A stretch of DNA of 64,000 bases from Bradyrhizobium iriomotense (lineage in GTDB: Bacteria > Pseudomonadota > Alphaproteobacteria > Rhizobiales > Xanthobacteraceae), in NCBI RefSeq assembly GCF_018129405.1, contig NZ_JAFCLP010000012.1, positions 124,001 to 188,000 on the forward strand, read 5' to 3'. The translations under genes were made by a program, and so were the position numbers. Below are positions 46,605-55,976 of the stretch, piece by piece. The notes under the pieces were generated by a model. It worked only from the letters and a program-made list of their open reading frames with translations. It ran no database searches and was not told the origin of the DNA. Within the stretch, counting starts at the first letter, position 1, and each line of letters starts with the position of its first letter.

Positions 46605-48557
46605 TCACGCCGCCTTCTTCGGCGCCTTGCGCTGCCGCAGGAAGCGGCCGAGCAGCCTGCGCCGGCCCTTGCGCGGGATCAGGTCGACGTCGCTGACGAG
46701 CTTGGCGCCGCCCTTGCGGCGCTCCAGCACGATCTTGCGGCTGTGAAAGGCTTCCAGCTCGACGCGATGCGCGACGCTGACGATGGTCGCCTTCGGCAGC
46801 TCGTCGATGACCATTTTCATCATCTTGTCCTGGCTCTTCTCGTCGAGCGCCGAGGTCGATTCATCGAGCACGACGATGTCGGGCTTGTGCAGCAGCAGCC
46901 GCGCGAAGGCGAGGCGCTGCTTCTCGCCGCCCGACAGCGTCTGGTCCCACGGCCCCTCCTCCTCGATCTTCTCCTTGAGATGGTCGAGGCCGACCTTGTG
47001 CAGGGCTTCCCCGATCTCCCCGACGGTCCAGTCCTCTGCGGCTCCGGGATAGGCGACGGCGCGGCGCAGCGATCCGGTGGGTACGTAGGGCCGCTGCGGC
47101 AGCATGAACAGCCGCCGGTCGGGATGGAAGTTGACGCTGCCGTCGCCCCACGGCCATAGCCCCGCAATTGCGCGCACCAGCGTGCTCTTGCCGGTGCCGG
47201 ACTCGCCGGCGACCAGCAGCCGCTCGCCCGGCTCAATCACCACCTCGGTCTCGCCGACCACCGCAGTGCCGTCATCGAGCGTGACCGAGAGATCACGCAG
47301 CTCCAGCATCGCCTCGTTGTGCGTCTCGCCGCGCTGGATGCGGCCGAGGCCGTCGCCCTGCTCGGCGCGTTCGAGGCCGTCGAGCGACATCATCAGCGAG
47401 GCGATGCGGCGCGCGCAGGCATTCCAGTCGGCGAGCCGCGGATAATTGTCGACCAGCCAGCCGAACGCGCTCTGCACGATGGTGAAGGCGGAGGCCGCCT
47501 GCATCACCTGCCCCAGCGTCATGCTGCCGTCGAGGAATTTTGGCGCGCAGAGCAGGAGCGGCACGACCGGTGCAACGAGGCCCGACCCTTGCGACACCAG
47601 CGTGGTGCGCATGTGTTGCCCGGCGAGCCGTGCCCATTGCCGCAAGACGCTGGCGAAGTTGCGGTCGAGGCCGTCGCGCTCCTCCTCCTCGCCACCGAGC
47701 AGCGCGATGCTTTCGCCGTTCTCGCGCACGCGCGTCAGGGTGTAGCGGAAATCGGCCTCGGCCTGGTTCTTGTCTTCCGAGACCTGCACGAAGCGCCGGC
47801 CGATCACCGTGATCGATCCGGATGCGATCGCGGCGTAGAGCACCGCGGCGATCACCAGGAAGCCGGGAATGGTCACCGACGAGCCGCCGAGCGTGATGGT
47901 GAGCGCGCCGCCGATGGTCCAGAGCACGACGATGAAGGTCGCGGCCGACAGCAGCGCCGAGGTGACGCCGGCGAGGAAATCGACCGGCGCGTCGGTCGCA
48001 ATGCGTAAGTCCTCTGCGATCCGGTATTCCGGATTCTCGTGGTCGCCGCCGACGAGGTTGAGCTGGTAGTAGCGTCCGTTGGCGAGCCAGCGTGTCAGCA
48101 CGCTGCCCGTGAGCCAGGCCCGCCAGCGCCGCTGGATGCTCATGCGCGCGAACACCTGCACCACGCCGAGCACGATGCTGCCGATCGCGAGCGGGAAGAA
48201 TATCGCGGTGAGATGGAAGACGCTCGTCGCGTCGCGCTGCTCGATGGCATCGAAGATCGCGCGATTCCAGACATTGATGCCGTATTGGAAGCAGACGGTG
48301 AGGATGATCAGCACGCCGAGGCCGATCGAGAACGGCCAGGCGAGACGGTCGCCGTTGCGGCCCCAGAAGCCGCGCGCGCTGATCCAGAACCGCGTCAGCA
48401 GATAGTCCTTGCGGGCCTGCTCGGCCTCTTCGGGCGACAGCTCGGGATCGGGTTCCAGCACCTCGGGCGGCGGAGCGACCTCCTCGCCGTTCTCGCCTTT
48501 GATCTCGACAATGGGTGGCGTCTTGCCCTGGTCGCGCTTCCCGGCTGGCTTTTGCAT
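46605..48557 (-). CDS. ABC transporter ATP-binding protein/permease (SbmA/BacA-related, COG4178)
   Basis: This is a 650-residue fusion. After a ~45-residue charged N-terminus, residues ~60-380 contain the SbmA/BacA-like transmembrane domain (six helices), and residues ~400-650 an ATPase domain with Walker A GESGTGKSTLVRAIAGLW, signature LSGGEKQRLAFARLL and Walker B IVVLDEST. The architecture is that of Bradyrhizobium BclA and relatives, which import peptides such as plant NCR peptides or cobalamin. Several paralogues exist in these genomes, so bclA identity is not claimed. The start ATG 48557 is adopted. Confidence 0.86.
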   Translation of the reverse strand: MQKPAGKRDQGKTPPIVEIKGENGEEVAPPPEVLEPDPELSPEEAEQARKDYLLTRFWISARGFWGRNGDRLAWPFSIGLGVLIILTVCFQYGINVWNRAIFDAIEQRDATSVFHLTAIFFPLAIGSIVLGVVQVFARMSIQRRWRAWLTGSVLTRWLANGRYYQLNLVGGDHENPEYRIAEDLRIATDAPVDFLAGVTSALLSAATFIVVLWTIGGALTITLGGSSVTIPGFLVIAAVLYAAIASGSITVIGRRFVQVSEDKNQAEADFRYTLTRVRENGESIALLGGEEEERDGLDRNFASVLRQWARLAGQHMRTTLVSQGSGLVAPVVPLLLCAPKFLDGSMTLGQVMQAASAFTIVQSAFGWLVDNYPRLADWNACARRIASLMMSLDGLERAEQGDGLGRIQRGETHNEAMLELRDLSVTLDDGTAVVGETEVVIEPGERLLVAGESGTGKSTLVRAIAGLWPWGDGSVNFHPDRRLFMLPQRPYVPTGSLRRAVAYPGAAEDWTVGEIGEALHKVGLDHLKEKIEEEGPWDQTLSGGEKQRLAFARLLLHKPDIVVLDESTSALDEKSQDKMMKMVIDELPKATIVSVAHRVELEAFHSRKIVLERRKGGAKLVSDVDLIPRKGRRRLLGRFLRQRKAPKKAA

Positions 48558-48608
48558 GGCCGGATAACGCGAGAAAAATCAGCCGGTTCCCGTCGGTTCC
48601 CGAATAGC

Positions 48609-50762
48609 CTATTCGGCGGCACCGTCGCGCACCCGCCGCGGCCGCGCAGCCCGGTGGAGCACGCGCGACAGCTCTTCGATCGTATAGGGCTTTTGCACGA
48701 GATCGAAACCGAGGCTGCTTTCCTGGGACAGGGCCTGGCTGTAGCCGGTGGTCAGCACGACCGGCACGCCGATGCCGCGATCGCGGATCGCCCGCGCCAG
48801 ATCGAGCCCGGTCATCCCGGGCATCACGATGTCGGAGAACACAACGTCGAAACGATCCGCGTCCACGACAAGCTCGGCAAGCGCATCGGCGGCATTGTCG
48901 ACCAGCGTGATGCTGTAGCCGAGCGCGGTGAGGCCGTCGGCGGCGAAATTGGCGAGCTCGATATTGTCCTCGACCAGCAGCACCGACATGCCGCTGCCGG
49001 CCACCGCAGGCGCGGTGTTCGGCGCCTGCCGCTGCGGCAAGAGGTCCGCGGGCACGCGCGGGAGATAGAGCGAGAAGGTGCTGCCCTGGCCGACTTCGCT
49101 CGTGACGGTCACCTCGCCGCCGGATTGCCGGGCGAAACCGAACACCTGGGACAGGCCAAGGCCGGTGCCGTGGCCGACCTGCTTGGTGGTGAAGAACGGC
49201 TCGAAGATCCGCCCGAGCCGCGCGGCGGGAATGCCTACGCCGGTGTCGCTGACGATGACGCCGACAAAGCCTAGGCTTCCCGGGATATGGCTGTGCGAGA
49301 CCTGCGCCAGCGTGTCGGGAATGGTGGTCGCCGCCTTGACGGTGAAGCTGATCCTGCCCTTGCCCTGCATGGCATCGCGCGCATTGGTCGCCATGTTGAT
49401 CAGCGCGGTCTCGAACTGGCTGGCATCGGCATTGACGAGGCACGGCTCCGCCGGCAGCCGCATCGCGATCTCGATGGCGGGGCCAAGCAGCGTGGCGAGC
49501 ATGTCGTGCAGCGACTGCAACCGCTCGCCGACGTCGAACACTTCCGGCTTCAGGGTCTGGCGCCGCGCAAAGGCGAGCAGCTGCGAGGTCAGCTTGGCCG
49601 CGCGCGCCACCGCGTCCGCAATCGCCGTGATGTAGCGCTGACGTCGCTCTTCGCTCAGCTGCGGGCGGTTCAACAGATCGACCGAGGCGCGGATCACGGT
49701 CAGGAGGTTGTTGAAGTCGTGGGCGACGCCGCCGGTGAGCTGGCCGAGCGCCTCCAGGCGCTGGCTGTGCTTGAGCGCCTCCTCGGCCTCGCGCCGCTTT
49801 GCGGCTTCCATCTGCAGATGCTGGGTCCGCCGGAACGCGAATGCGAGCAGCAGGAACAGCAGCGCCGTGGCGGGAATGCCGAACACCAGATGCTGGCCTA
49901 TGGTCGCGAACCAGCGCGCGCGGATCGCCGCGGTCTCGAGCCCTGCGCTGACATAGATCGGATACTCGGCGACGCGCCTGTAGCCGATGCGGCGCTCGAT
50001 CCCGTCCGAGGGCCAGGCGATGGTCATGAGCCCGCGCGTCGGGTGCGCGGCGATCTCGCGGCCGACCGGGCCGCCCGGATCGAGGCGGAGGTCACGGTCG
50101 AGCCGCGGGAAATGCGCCAGCACCACGCCGTCGGTGCGACCCATTGCGAAGAAGCTGCCGGGATCCGACCCGATCCTGGCGTAGAAGCTCTCGAAATATT
50201 CCGGCAGCACGGAGGCCTGGATCACGCCGATGAAGCTGCCGTCGTCGGTATCGCGGCGGCGGCTCATGCCGAAGAAGCGCGCGCCCTGATAGGGCGGACG
50301 CGGCGTCAGCGGCATGCCGATGAAGGTGCCGATGGTCTGGTCGACATGGGCGTAGAAATAGTCGCGGTCCGCGAAGCGCAGCTCCGGCGGCGGCGAAACC
50401 AGGCTGTTGACCAGTGCTTTTCCATCCGCGTCGAAGATCCAGGCCGATTTGAGCTGCGGCAGCGAATCGGTCAGCCGCTTCAGCCGGCGGTGCAGCGCCG
50501 CTTCGCGCGCGCGGATGATCTCGTCGGGAAGGCCGCGCACGACCTCGTTGAGCTCGGACAGGCTGCGGTCGATGGTCTCGAACACCTTGAGCGCATGCTC
50601 ATGGGCGACATCGAGCGTGCGCTCGATCTCGCGGTCGGCGATGTCCTTGGTCGAGGTGTAGGAGATCGTGGAGGCGATCGCGAACAGCGCAATCGGCAGC
50701 GTCAGGGATGCAACCATCATCCACTGCAAAAGTCTCAGCGAATTGCGTTGCGCTCCCTGCAC
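48609..50762 (-). CDS. hybrid sensor histidine kinase with receiver domain
   Basis: This is a 717-residue protein. Residues ~15-40 and ~275-300 are TM segments flanking a periplasmic dCache/PDC-type sensor. The HisKA domain has the phospho-His in GGVAHDFNNLLTVIRAS, and the ATPase domain has DTGVGIPAARLGRIFEPF and GLGLSQVFGFARQ. A REC domain follows with VEDNIELA and the phospho-Asp in FSDIVMPGMTG. The GTG start at 50762 has GGAG upstream. No regulator is adjacent; it may phosphorylate an orphan regulator. Confidence 0.9.
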   Translation of the reverse strand: MQGAQRNSLRLLQWMMVASLTLPIALFAIASTISYTSTKDIADREIERTLDVAHEHALKVFETIDRSLSELNEVVRGLPDEIIRAREAALHRRLKRLTDSLPQLKSAWIFDADGKALVNSLVSPPPELRFADRDYFYAHVDQTIGTFIGMPLTPRPPYQGARFFGMSRRRDTDDGSFIGVIQASVLPEYFESFYARIGSDPGSFFAMGRTDGVVLAHFPRLDRDLRLDPGGPVGREIAAHPTRGLMTIAWPSDGIERRIGYRRVAEYPIYVSAGLETAAIRARWFATIGQHLVFGIPATALLFLLLAFAFRRTQHLQMEAAKRREAEEALKHSQRLEALGQLTGGVAHDFNNLLTVIRASVDLLNRPQLSEERRQRYITAIADAVARAAKLTSQLLAFARRQTLKPEVFDVGERLQSLHDMLATLLGPAIEIAMRLPAEPCLVNADASQFETALINMATNARDAMQGKGRISFTVKAATTIPDTLAQVSHSHIPGSLGFVGVIVSDTGVGIPAARLGRIFEPFFTTKQVGHGTGLGLSQVFGFARQSGGEVTVTSEVGQGSTFSLYLPRVPADLLPQRQAPNTAPAVAGSGMSVLLVEDNIELANFAADGLTALGYSITLVDNAADALAELVVDADRFDVVFSDIVMPGMTGLDLARAIRDRGIGVPVVLTTGYSQALSQESSLGFDLVQKPYTIEELSRVLHRAARPRRVRDGAAE

Positions 50763-50912
50763 GGTCGCTCCGGTCCCAGACCGGAGAGCTTACTTGAATT
50801 TCCCGCCAGGAAGGAAGCAGCTTGTCGCTATAATCTTGGGTTGTATTCCGTCGAATCGCCCGCCATGCGCGTTGCGGCAAATTCTACTCAAACTGACGCC
50901 GATCGTGGCATG

Positions 50913-50954
50913 CCCCGGCCGCGGTGGCCGGGGGCCGTAGCATGAACGATGCTA
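50913..50954. terminator. hairpins after sdhB
   Basis: CCCCGGCC/GGCCGGGG (50913-50933) and TAGCAT/ATGCTA (50938-50954) form two stems at the 3' end of the sdh operon. Neither has a clear T-run on the minus strand, so Rho-independent termination is not certain. Confidence 0.45.
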
Positions 50955-51734
50955 GACCTGACGCTCGACCATCTTGAGCTTCAGCTCGGCGATGGCTTCG
51001 GCCGGGTTCAACCCCTTCGGGCAGGCCTTGGCGCAGTTCATGATGGTGTGGCAGCGATAGAGCCGAAACGGATCCTCGAGATTGTCGAGACGTTCGCCGG
51101 TCGCCTCGTCGCGCGAATCGGAGACCCAGCGGTTGGCCTGGAGCAGCGCGGCGGGACCGAGATAGCGCTCACTGTTCCACCAATAGCTCGGGCAGGAGGT
51201 CGAGCAGCAGGCGCAGAGGATGCACTCGTAGAGGCCGTCGAGCTTCTCGCGATCCTCGTGGCTCTGGCGCCATTCCTTCTGCGGCGTCGGCGAGGTCGTC
51301 TTCAGCCACGGCTCGACCGAGGCGTACTGCGCGTAGAAATTGGTGAGGTCGGGGACGAGGTCCTTCACCACCGGCTGGTGCGGCAGCGGATTGATCTTCA
51401 CCGCGCCGTCCTTGACGTCGTGCATCGAGCGCGTGCAGGCCAGCGTGTTCTGGCCGTCGATGTTCATGGCGCAGGAGCCGCAGACGCCTTCGCGGCAGGA
51501 GCGGCGGAAGGTCAGCGACGGATCGATGTGGTTCTTGATCCAGATCAGGCCGTCCAGCACCATCGGACCGCAATCATTGGTGTCGACGTAATAGGTGTCG
51601 ACGCTCGGATTCTTGCCGTCGTCCGGATTCCAGCGATAGACCTTGAACTCGCGCAGCTCGGTCGCGCCCGCGGGCTTCGGCCAGGTCTTGCCGCCAGTGA
51701 TCTTGGAGTTCTTCGGAAGTGCGAATTCAACCAT
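50952..51734 (-). CDS. sdhB: succinate dehydrogenase iron-sulfur subunit
   Basis: This 260-residue subunit has the 2Fe-2S ferredoxin-like N-domain ([21 protein letters not shown]) and the C-terminal 4Fe-4S/3Fe-4S clusters ([14 protein letters not shown] and [17 protein letters not shown]). It carries electrons from the flavoprotein to quinone in complex II. It is the last gene of sdhCDAB. A family B repeat separates it from sdhA, so its own translation-initiation region lies just upstream of ATG 51734. Confidence 0.97.
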   Translation of the reverse strand: MVEFALPKNSKITGGKTWPKPAGATELREFKVYRWNPDDGKNPSVDTYYVDTNDCGPMVLDGLIWIKNHIDPSLTFRRSCREGVCGSCAMNIDGQNTLACTRSMHDVKDGAVKINPLPHQPVVKDLVPDLTNFYAQYASVEPWLKTTSPTPQKEWRQSHEDREKLDGLYECILCACCSTSCPSYWWNSERYLGPAALLQANRWVSDSRDEATGERLDNLEDPFRLYRCHTIMNCAKACPKGLNPAEAIAELKLKMVERQV

Positions 51735-51748
51735 TGCTCTAACCTTTC

Positions 51749-51848
51749 GTCATTCCGGGATGGTCCGAAGGACCAGACCCGGAATCTCGAGATTCTCAGG
51801 TGCGCAATTGCGCACCATAGTTCGATGCTGCGCGTCGCCCCGGAATGA
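51749..51848. repeat. palindromic repeat, family B, between sdhA and sdhB
   Basis: GTCATTCCGGGATGGTCCGA...GCCCCGGAATGA with ATTCTCAGGTGCGCAATTGC inside, the same internal text as the copy at 15567. It separates two genes of one operon. Confidence 0.85.
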
Positions 51849-51856
51849 TTGTTCGA

Positions 51857-53692
51857 TCAATACACGCGCGCCTTGGGCGGGATGTACTGCACGTCGTTGG
51901 TCATGGTGTAGTTGTGAACCGGGCGGTACTCGATCTTGACCTTGCCGGCATCGTCCAGCCAGGCCAGCGTGTGCTTCATCCAGTTCTTGTCGTCGCGCTC
52001 GGAGAAGTCCTCGCGGGCGTGCGCGCCGCGGCTCTCGGTGCGGTTGGCGGCCGAGTTCATCGTCACCACCGCCTGCGAGATCAGATTGTCGAACTCCAGC
52101 GTCTCGACGAGGTCCGAATTCCACACCAGCGAGCGGTCGGACACGGCAATGTCGGTGATGCCGCTGTGGACCTTCTGGATCAGGTTCTGGCCTTCGCTCA
52201 GGACCTCGCCGGTGCGGAACACGGCGCAGTTGTTCTGCATCACGTGCTGCATGCCTTCGCGCAGCTTCGCGGTCGGGGTACCGCCGGAAGCATAGCGGAA
52301 ATGGTCGAGGCGGCCGAGCGCCATCTCGGCCGAATTCGCCGGCAGCTCCGGCTGCTCGGCGTTGGCCGTGAGCTTCTCGGCGAGGCGGAGCGCGGCGGCG
52401 CGGCCGAACACGACGAGATCGATCAGCGAGTTGGAGCCGAGGCGGTTGGCACCGTGCACGGAGACGCAGGCGGCTTCGCCGATCGCCATCAGGCCGGGGA
52501 TCACCGCGTTGTCGTCGCCGTCCTTCTTGGTCAGCACTTCGCCGTGATAATTCGTGGGGATGCCGCCCATGTTGTAGTGCACGGTCGGTACGATCGGGAT
52601 CGGCTCGCGAGTCACGTCGACATTGGCGAAGATCTTGGCGGATTCGGAGATGCCCGGCAGGCGCTCGGCGAGCACCGCGGGATCGAGATGGTCGAGATGC
52701 AGGAAGATGTGGTCCTTCTTCTTGCCGACGCCGCGGCCTTCGCGGATCTCGATGGTCATCGCACGCGAGACGACGTCGCGCGAGGCGAGGTCCTTCGCCG
52801 ACGGCGCGTAGCGCTCCATGAAGCGCTCGCCCTCGGAGTTGACGAGATAGCCGCCTTCGCCGCGCGCGCCTTCGGTGACGAGACAGCCCGAGCCGTAGAT
52901 GCCGGTCGGGTGGAATTGCACGAACTCCATGTCCTGCAGCGGCAGGCCGGCGCGCAGCACCATGCCGCCGCCGTCGCCGGTGCAAGTGTGCGCCGAGGTG
53001 CAGGAGGCGTAGGCGCGGCCGTAGCCGCCGGTGGCGAGAATCACGGTCTGGGCGCGGAAGCGGTGCAGTGTGCCGTCGTCGAGCTTGAGCGCGATGACGC
53101 CGCGGCAGGTGCCCTGGTCGTCCATGATCAGGTCGATGGCGAAGAACTCGATGAAGAACTCGGCCGCGTGACGCAGCGACTGGCCGTACATCGTGTGCAG
53201 CATGGCATGGCCGGTGCGGTCGGCGGCGGCGCAGGTGCGCTGCGCCTGGCCCTTGCCGTAGTCCATGGTCATGCCGCCGAACGGGCGCTGGTAGATCTTG
53301 CCGTCCTCGGTGCGCGAGAACGGCACGCCCCAATGCTCGAGCTCGTAGACCGCGTCGGGCGCGTTGCGCACCATGTATTCGATCGCGTCCTGGTCACCGA
53401 GCCAGTCCGACCCCTTCACGGTGTCGTACATGTGCCAGCGCCAGTCGTCCTTGTGCATGTTGCCGAGCGAGGCCGAGATGCCGCCCTGCGCAGCGACCGT
53501 GTGCGAGCGGGTCGGAAACACCTTGGTGATGCAGGCGGTGCGAAGACCGGCCTCGCTGCAGCCGACCACGGCGCGCAGGCCCGCGCCGCCGGCACCGACC
53601 ACGACGACGTCATAGGTGTGGTCTTCGATCGGATAGGCCTTGCCGTTGGTGGCGGGAGCGCCGTTGCCCTTGCCATTCGTCTCGTTGGCCAT
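51857..53692 (-). CDS. sdhA: succinate dehydrogenase flavoprotein subunit
   Basis: This 611-residue flavoprotein oxidises succinate to fumarate. FAD-binding features are [16 protein letters not shown] and [16 protein letters not shown] (the His that covalently holds FAD). Active-site segments are [12 protein letters not shown] and [14 protein letters not shown]. The start ATG lies 3 bases after the sdhD stop. The length and order are normal for alphaproteobacterial complex II. Confidence 0.98.
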   Translation of the reverse strand: MANETNGKGNGAPATNGKAYPIEDHTYDVVVVGAGGAGLRAVVGCSEAGLRTACITKVFPTRSHTVAAQGGISASLGNMHKDDWRWHMYDTVKGSDWLGDQDAIEYMVRNAPDAVYELEHWGVPFSRTEDGKIYQRPFGGMTMDYGKGQAQRTCAAADRTGHAMLHTMYGQSLRHAAEFFIEFFAIDLIMDDQGTCRGVIALKLDDGTLHRFRAQTVILATGGYGRAYASCTSAHTCTGDGGGMVLRAGLPLQDMEFVQFHPTGIYGSGCLVTEGARGEGGYLVNSEGERFMERYAPSAKDLASRDVVSRAMTIEIREGRGVGKKKDHIFLHLDHLDPAVLAERLPGISESAKIFANVDVTREPIPIVPTVHYNMGGIPTNYHGEVLTKKDGDDNAVIPGLMAIGEAACVSVHGANRLGSNSLIDLVVFGRAAALRLAEKLTANAEQPELPANSAEMALGRLDHFRYASGGTPTAKLREGMQHVMQNNCAVFRTGEVLSEGQNLIQKVHSGITDIAVSDRSLVWNSDLVETLEFDNLISQAVVTMNSAANRTESRGAHAREDFSERDDKNWMKHTLAWLDDAGKVKIEYRPVHNYTMTNDVQYIPPKARVY

Positions 53693-53695
53693 GGG

Positions 53696-54100
53696 TTACA
53701 CTCCGGATGACAGTTGGAGAATCGCGTAGATCGAGGCGAGCGCGACCGCGATCGAGAAGAAATTGTTGAGCATGATCGCGGTAAGCTTCAGCTTCTCGTT
53801 ATGGACGTAGTCCTCGATCACGACCTGCATGCCGATCTTCATGTGCCAGGCGCTGGCGACGATGAAGAGGACCATGATGATGGCGACCGGCAGCGAGCCG
53901 AGGATCTGCTTGGCGCCGGCCTGGTTGCGGCCGAGCAGCATCATGATGACGACGACCACCGGGATCATCAGCAACACCATCGCCACCGCAGTGACGCGCT
54001 GGCGCCAGAAGTCGCCGGTGCCGGAATGCGCGGCGCCGAGATTGCGGACGCGGCCGAGCGGGGTGCGCATGCTGCGCTTGGGCGTATCGCTCGCGCTCAT
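53696..54100 (-). CDS. sdhD: succinate dehydrogenase hydrophobic membrane anchor subunit
   Basis: This 134-residue protein has three TM helices and the SdhD pattern FWRQRVTAVAMVLL and AWHMKIGMQVVIEDYVHNEK, which supply haem/quinone-site residues (His in AWHMK). It anchors complex II with SdhC. Its ATG overlaps the sdhC stop by 4 bases (ATGA). Confidence 0.95.
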   Translation of the reverse strand: MSASDTPKRSMRTPLGRVRNLGAAHSGTGDFWRQRVTAVAMVLLMIPVVVVIMMLLGRNQAGAKQILGSLPVAIIMVLFIVASAWHMKIGMQVVIEDYVHNEKLKLTAIMLNNFFSIAVALASIYAILQLSSGV

Positions 54101-54495
54101 CGTCCGCCTCCGGTCGCATAGGCGATGATCCAGATCAGCACCGTCAACGCGATGCCGCCGATCAGGGCGCCCCAGGTCAGCGCTTCGCGCTCATTGGCCT
54201 TGAAGCCGTAGCCGAGGTCCCAGACGAAATGCCGGATGCCGCTCAGCATATGGTGCATCAGCGCCCAGGTGTAGCCGAACACGATCAGCCGGCCGATGAT
54301 GCTGCCCGAGAAAGCCTGGACATAGGCATAGGCGGCAGGGCCCGAGGCCGCTGCGATCAGCCACCAGGCCAGCAGCAGGGTTCCGACGTAAAGGGCGATA
54401 CCGGTGGCGCGATGGACGATGGACAGAGCCATCGTCAGCGTCCAGCGGTAGACTTGCATGTGTGGTGAAAGCGGTCGTTCGATCCGTGCGGTCAT
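54097..54495 (-). CDS. sdhC: succinate dehydrogenase cytochrome b556 subunit
   Basis: This 132-residue protein has three TM helices. RPLSPHMQVYRWTLTMALSI and HRATGIALYVGTLL contain the SdhC signature, and MHHMLSGIRHFVWDLGYG supplies the haem-b His. It is the first gene of sdhCDAB; the operon promoter must lie in the 54496-54899 gap. Confidence 0.95.
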   Translation of the reverse strand: MTARIERPLSPHMQVYRWTLTMALSIVHRATGIALYVGTLLLAWWLIAAASGPAAYAYVQAFSGSIIGRLIVFGYTWALMHHMLSGIRHFVWDLGYGFKANEREALTWGALIGGIALTVLIWIIAYATGGGR

Positions 54496-54899
54496 GGGCT
54501 TTGATGTTGTATGGCGGCCCTTGAGGGCGCGCGCGGGGATCGCGAAAGGTCGGCTCTATTTACGGAGTCGATTTCGCCTGCGCAATCACCAATTCGCCAT
54601 AAATCGAACCTGGGTTCAGCTCTACAGCCTTGATGAAACAAGGCCAATCAGAGGCTTGGTATACCAGGGCGTCGGTCCGCCAACAAACAAGCGAATAAAG
54701 ATTCACCTCTTCCAAAGAGGTCGAGGCGCGTTGAAATTGCTATTGGAACACCTCTAAACGGACCATGCCGTCCAATCCGGGCAGAGATCGGCCAAAGGCC
54801 TCGCCAGCGCTAATTCACCCGGGCGCCAACGCTCCTCCTCGCCATCTGATTTGATCCGGCCCGGATATGCGCACCCTGCATTCCACCCCGCCACAGCGA
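54496..54899. other. non-coding gap with a locally AT-richer segment upstream of sdhC
   Basis: This ~400-base region separates sdhC from the LysR gene. Bases ~54590-54770 are visibly poorer in G+C than the surroundings and carry the sdh promoter side. A 99-codon plus-strand frame here (54458-54757) has no recognised similarity and is not called. Confidence 0.5.
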
Positions 54900-55805
54900 T
54901 CACCGGCTGAGCGGATCGCTCCCGCGCCACCGCTCGACCAGGAAATCGATGAAGGCGCGAATCTTCGTCGAGCCGAGCCGCGACGGCTGATACAGCGCAT
55001 GCAGCGGCGCCGGCGCCGGCTCGTGCGCGCGCAGCAGGCGCCGCAGGCGTCCTTCGGCCAACTGCTTCTCCACCTGCCATGACGGCACGCGGACGATGCC
55101 TGCGCCGTTCTCGGCGGCCGCGGCGAGCGCATCGAGGTTGTTGACCCAGAGCCGCCCCGAGATGCGGACTCGCATTCCGCCCTTTGCCTCGCGGCCGAAT
55201 CGCCAGGTTGCCGCGCCCGGCGCGTCCGAAAACACCAGGCAATCATGCTGCGCCAGGTCGGCAGGCGTATCTGGTTCGCCGCGGCGTGCGAGATAATCGG
55301 GCGAGGCACAGTGAATCATCTGCACCTCCGCGAGCTTTCGCATCACCAGCTGCGAATCCGGCATGCGCCCGACTCGAAGCGCCAGGTGGACGTCCTCCTC
55401 GATCAAATCGACATTGCGATCGACCAGCAGCAGGTCCACGGCGAGTGATGGGTAGGCGCGCAGGAAATCGCCGAGCAGCGGCGCGATCAGCAGGCGTCCC
55501 ATCAAAGTCGGCGCGCTGACGCGCAGTCGTCCCGACGGCTCGCGGCGATTGCCGGCCAGCCCCTCTTCGATTTCCTTCAGCTCGCCCAGGATCGATTTGG
55601 CGCGCTCGTAGAGCATGCGCCCATCCTCGGTGAGTGCGAGCTGTCGCGTCGTCCGCATCAAGAGGCGCGTGCCGAAATGCCGCTCGAGCGCGGAAATCTG
55701 CCGGCTCACCGAGGTCAGCGAGCTCGGCAATGATCGCGCCGCCGCCGACAGGCTGCCGGCGTCCACGGCCCGCACGAAGGTCGCCATCGCCGCAAGCTGG
55801 TCCAT
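54900..55805 (-). CDS. LysR family transcriptional regulator
   Basis: This ~301-residue regulator has the N-terminal winged helix MDQLAAMATFVRAVDAGSLS followed by SSLTSVSRQISALERHFGTR, and a C-terminal type-2 periplasmic-binding-like effector domain. The subgroup (FGTRLLMRTTRQLALTEDG) is one of the generic 'LysR substrate-binding' regulators. I chose ATG 55805 because GGAAGG is 6 bases upstream; the ATG at 55811 abuts that site. It is divergent from the TauE/SafE gene, so regulation of that permease is plausible but unproven. Confidence 0.88.
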   Translation of the reverse strand: MDQLAAMATFVRAVDAGSLSAAARSLPSSLTSVSRQISALERHFGTRLLMRTTRQLALTEDGRMLYERAKSILGELKEIEEGLAGNRREPSGRLRVSAPTLMGRLLIAPLLGDFLRAYPSLAVDLLLVDRNVDLIEEDVHLALRVGRMPDSQLVMRKLAEVQMIHCASPDYLARRGEPDTPADLAQHDCLVFSDAPGAATWRFGREAKGGMRVRISGRLWVNNLDALAAAAENGAGIVRVPSWQVEKQLAEGRLRRLLRAHEPAPAPLHALYQPSRLGSTKIRAFIDFLVERWRGSDPLSR

Positions 55806-55910
55806 CGCCATCCTTCCGTAATTCGCAAGGGACTATCCCATCTGCCAGAGATAGCGCCGAAAAATGGAAGGGTCTAGCTTGACCGAATCCGAGTACTCCG
55901 GGACTTATCC

Positions 55911-55976
55911 ATGCCCACCCATGTCAGCCTGACGTCCATCGCGCATCCGCAAGAGCTGGCGGCGGATCGCCGCTGA
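55911..55976 (+). other. short upstream ORF (21 codons) overlapping the permease start
   Basis: ATG 55911 opens MPTHVSLTSIAHPQELAADR plus Arg and a TGA at 55974-55976, whose last base is the first base of the permease ATG (TGATG). It has a moderate GGA upstream. It could be a leader peptide or only chance. Confidence 0.35.

Noticed and set aside
46605-48557. Calling the ABC transporter bclA
   Set aside because: The architecture fits, but several COG4178 paralogues occur in these genomes and sequence alone from one copy cannot decide.
51845-53710. 621-codon plus-strand frame opposite sdhA
   Set aside because: Antisense shadow of sdhA; no domain, no ribosome site, and sdhA itself is unambiguous.
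54458-54757. 99-codon plus-strand frame in the gap before sdhC
   Set aside because: It starts inside sdhC, has no recognised similarity, and no convincing ribosome site; noted only as part of an AT-richer region.
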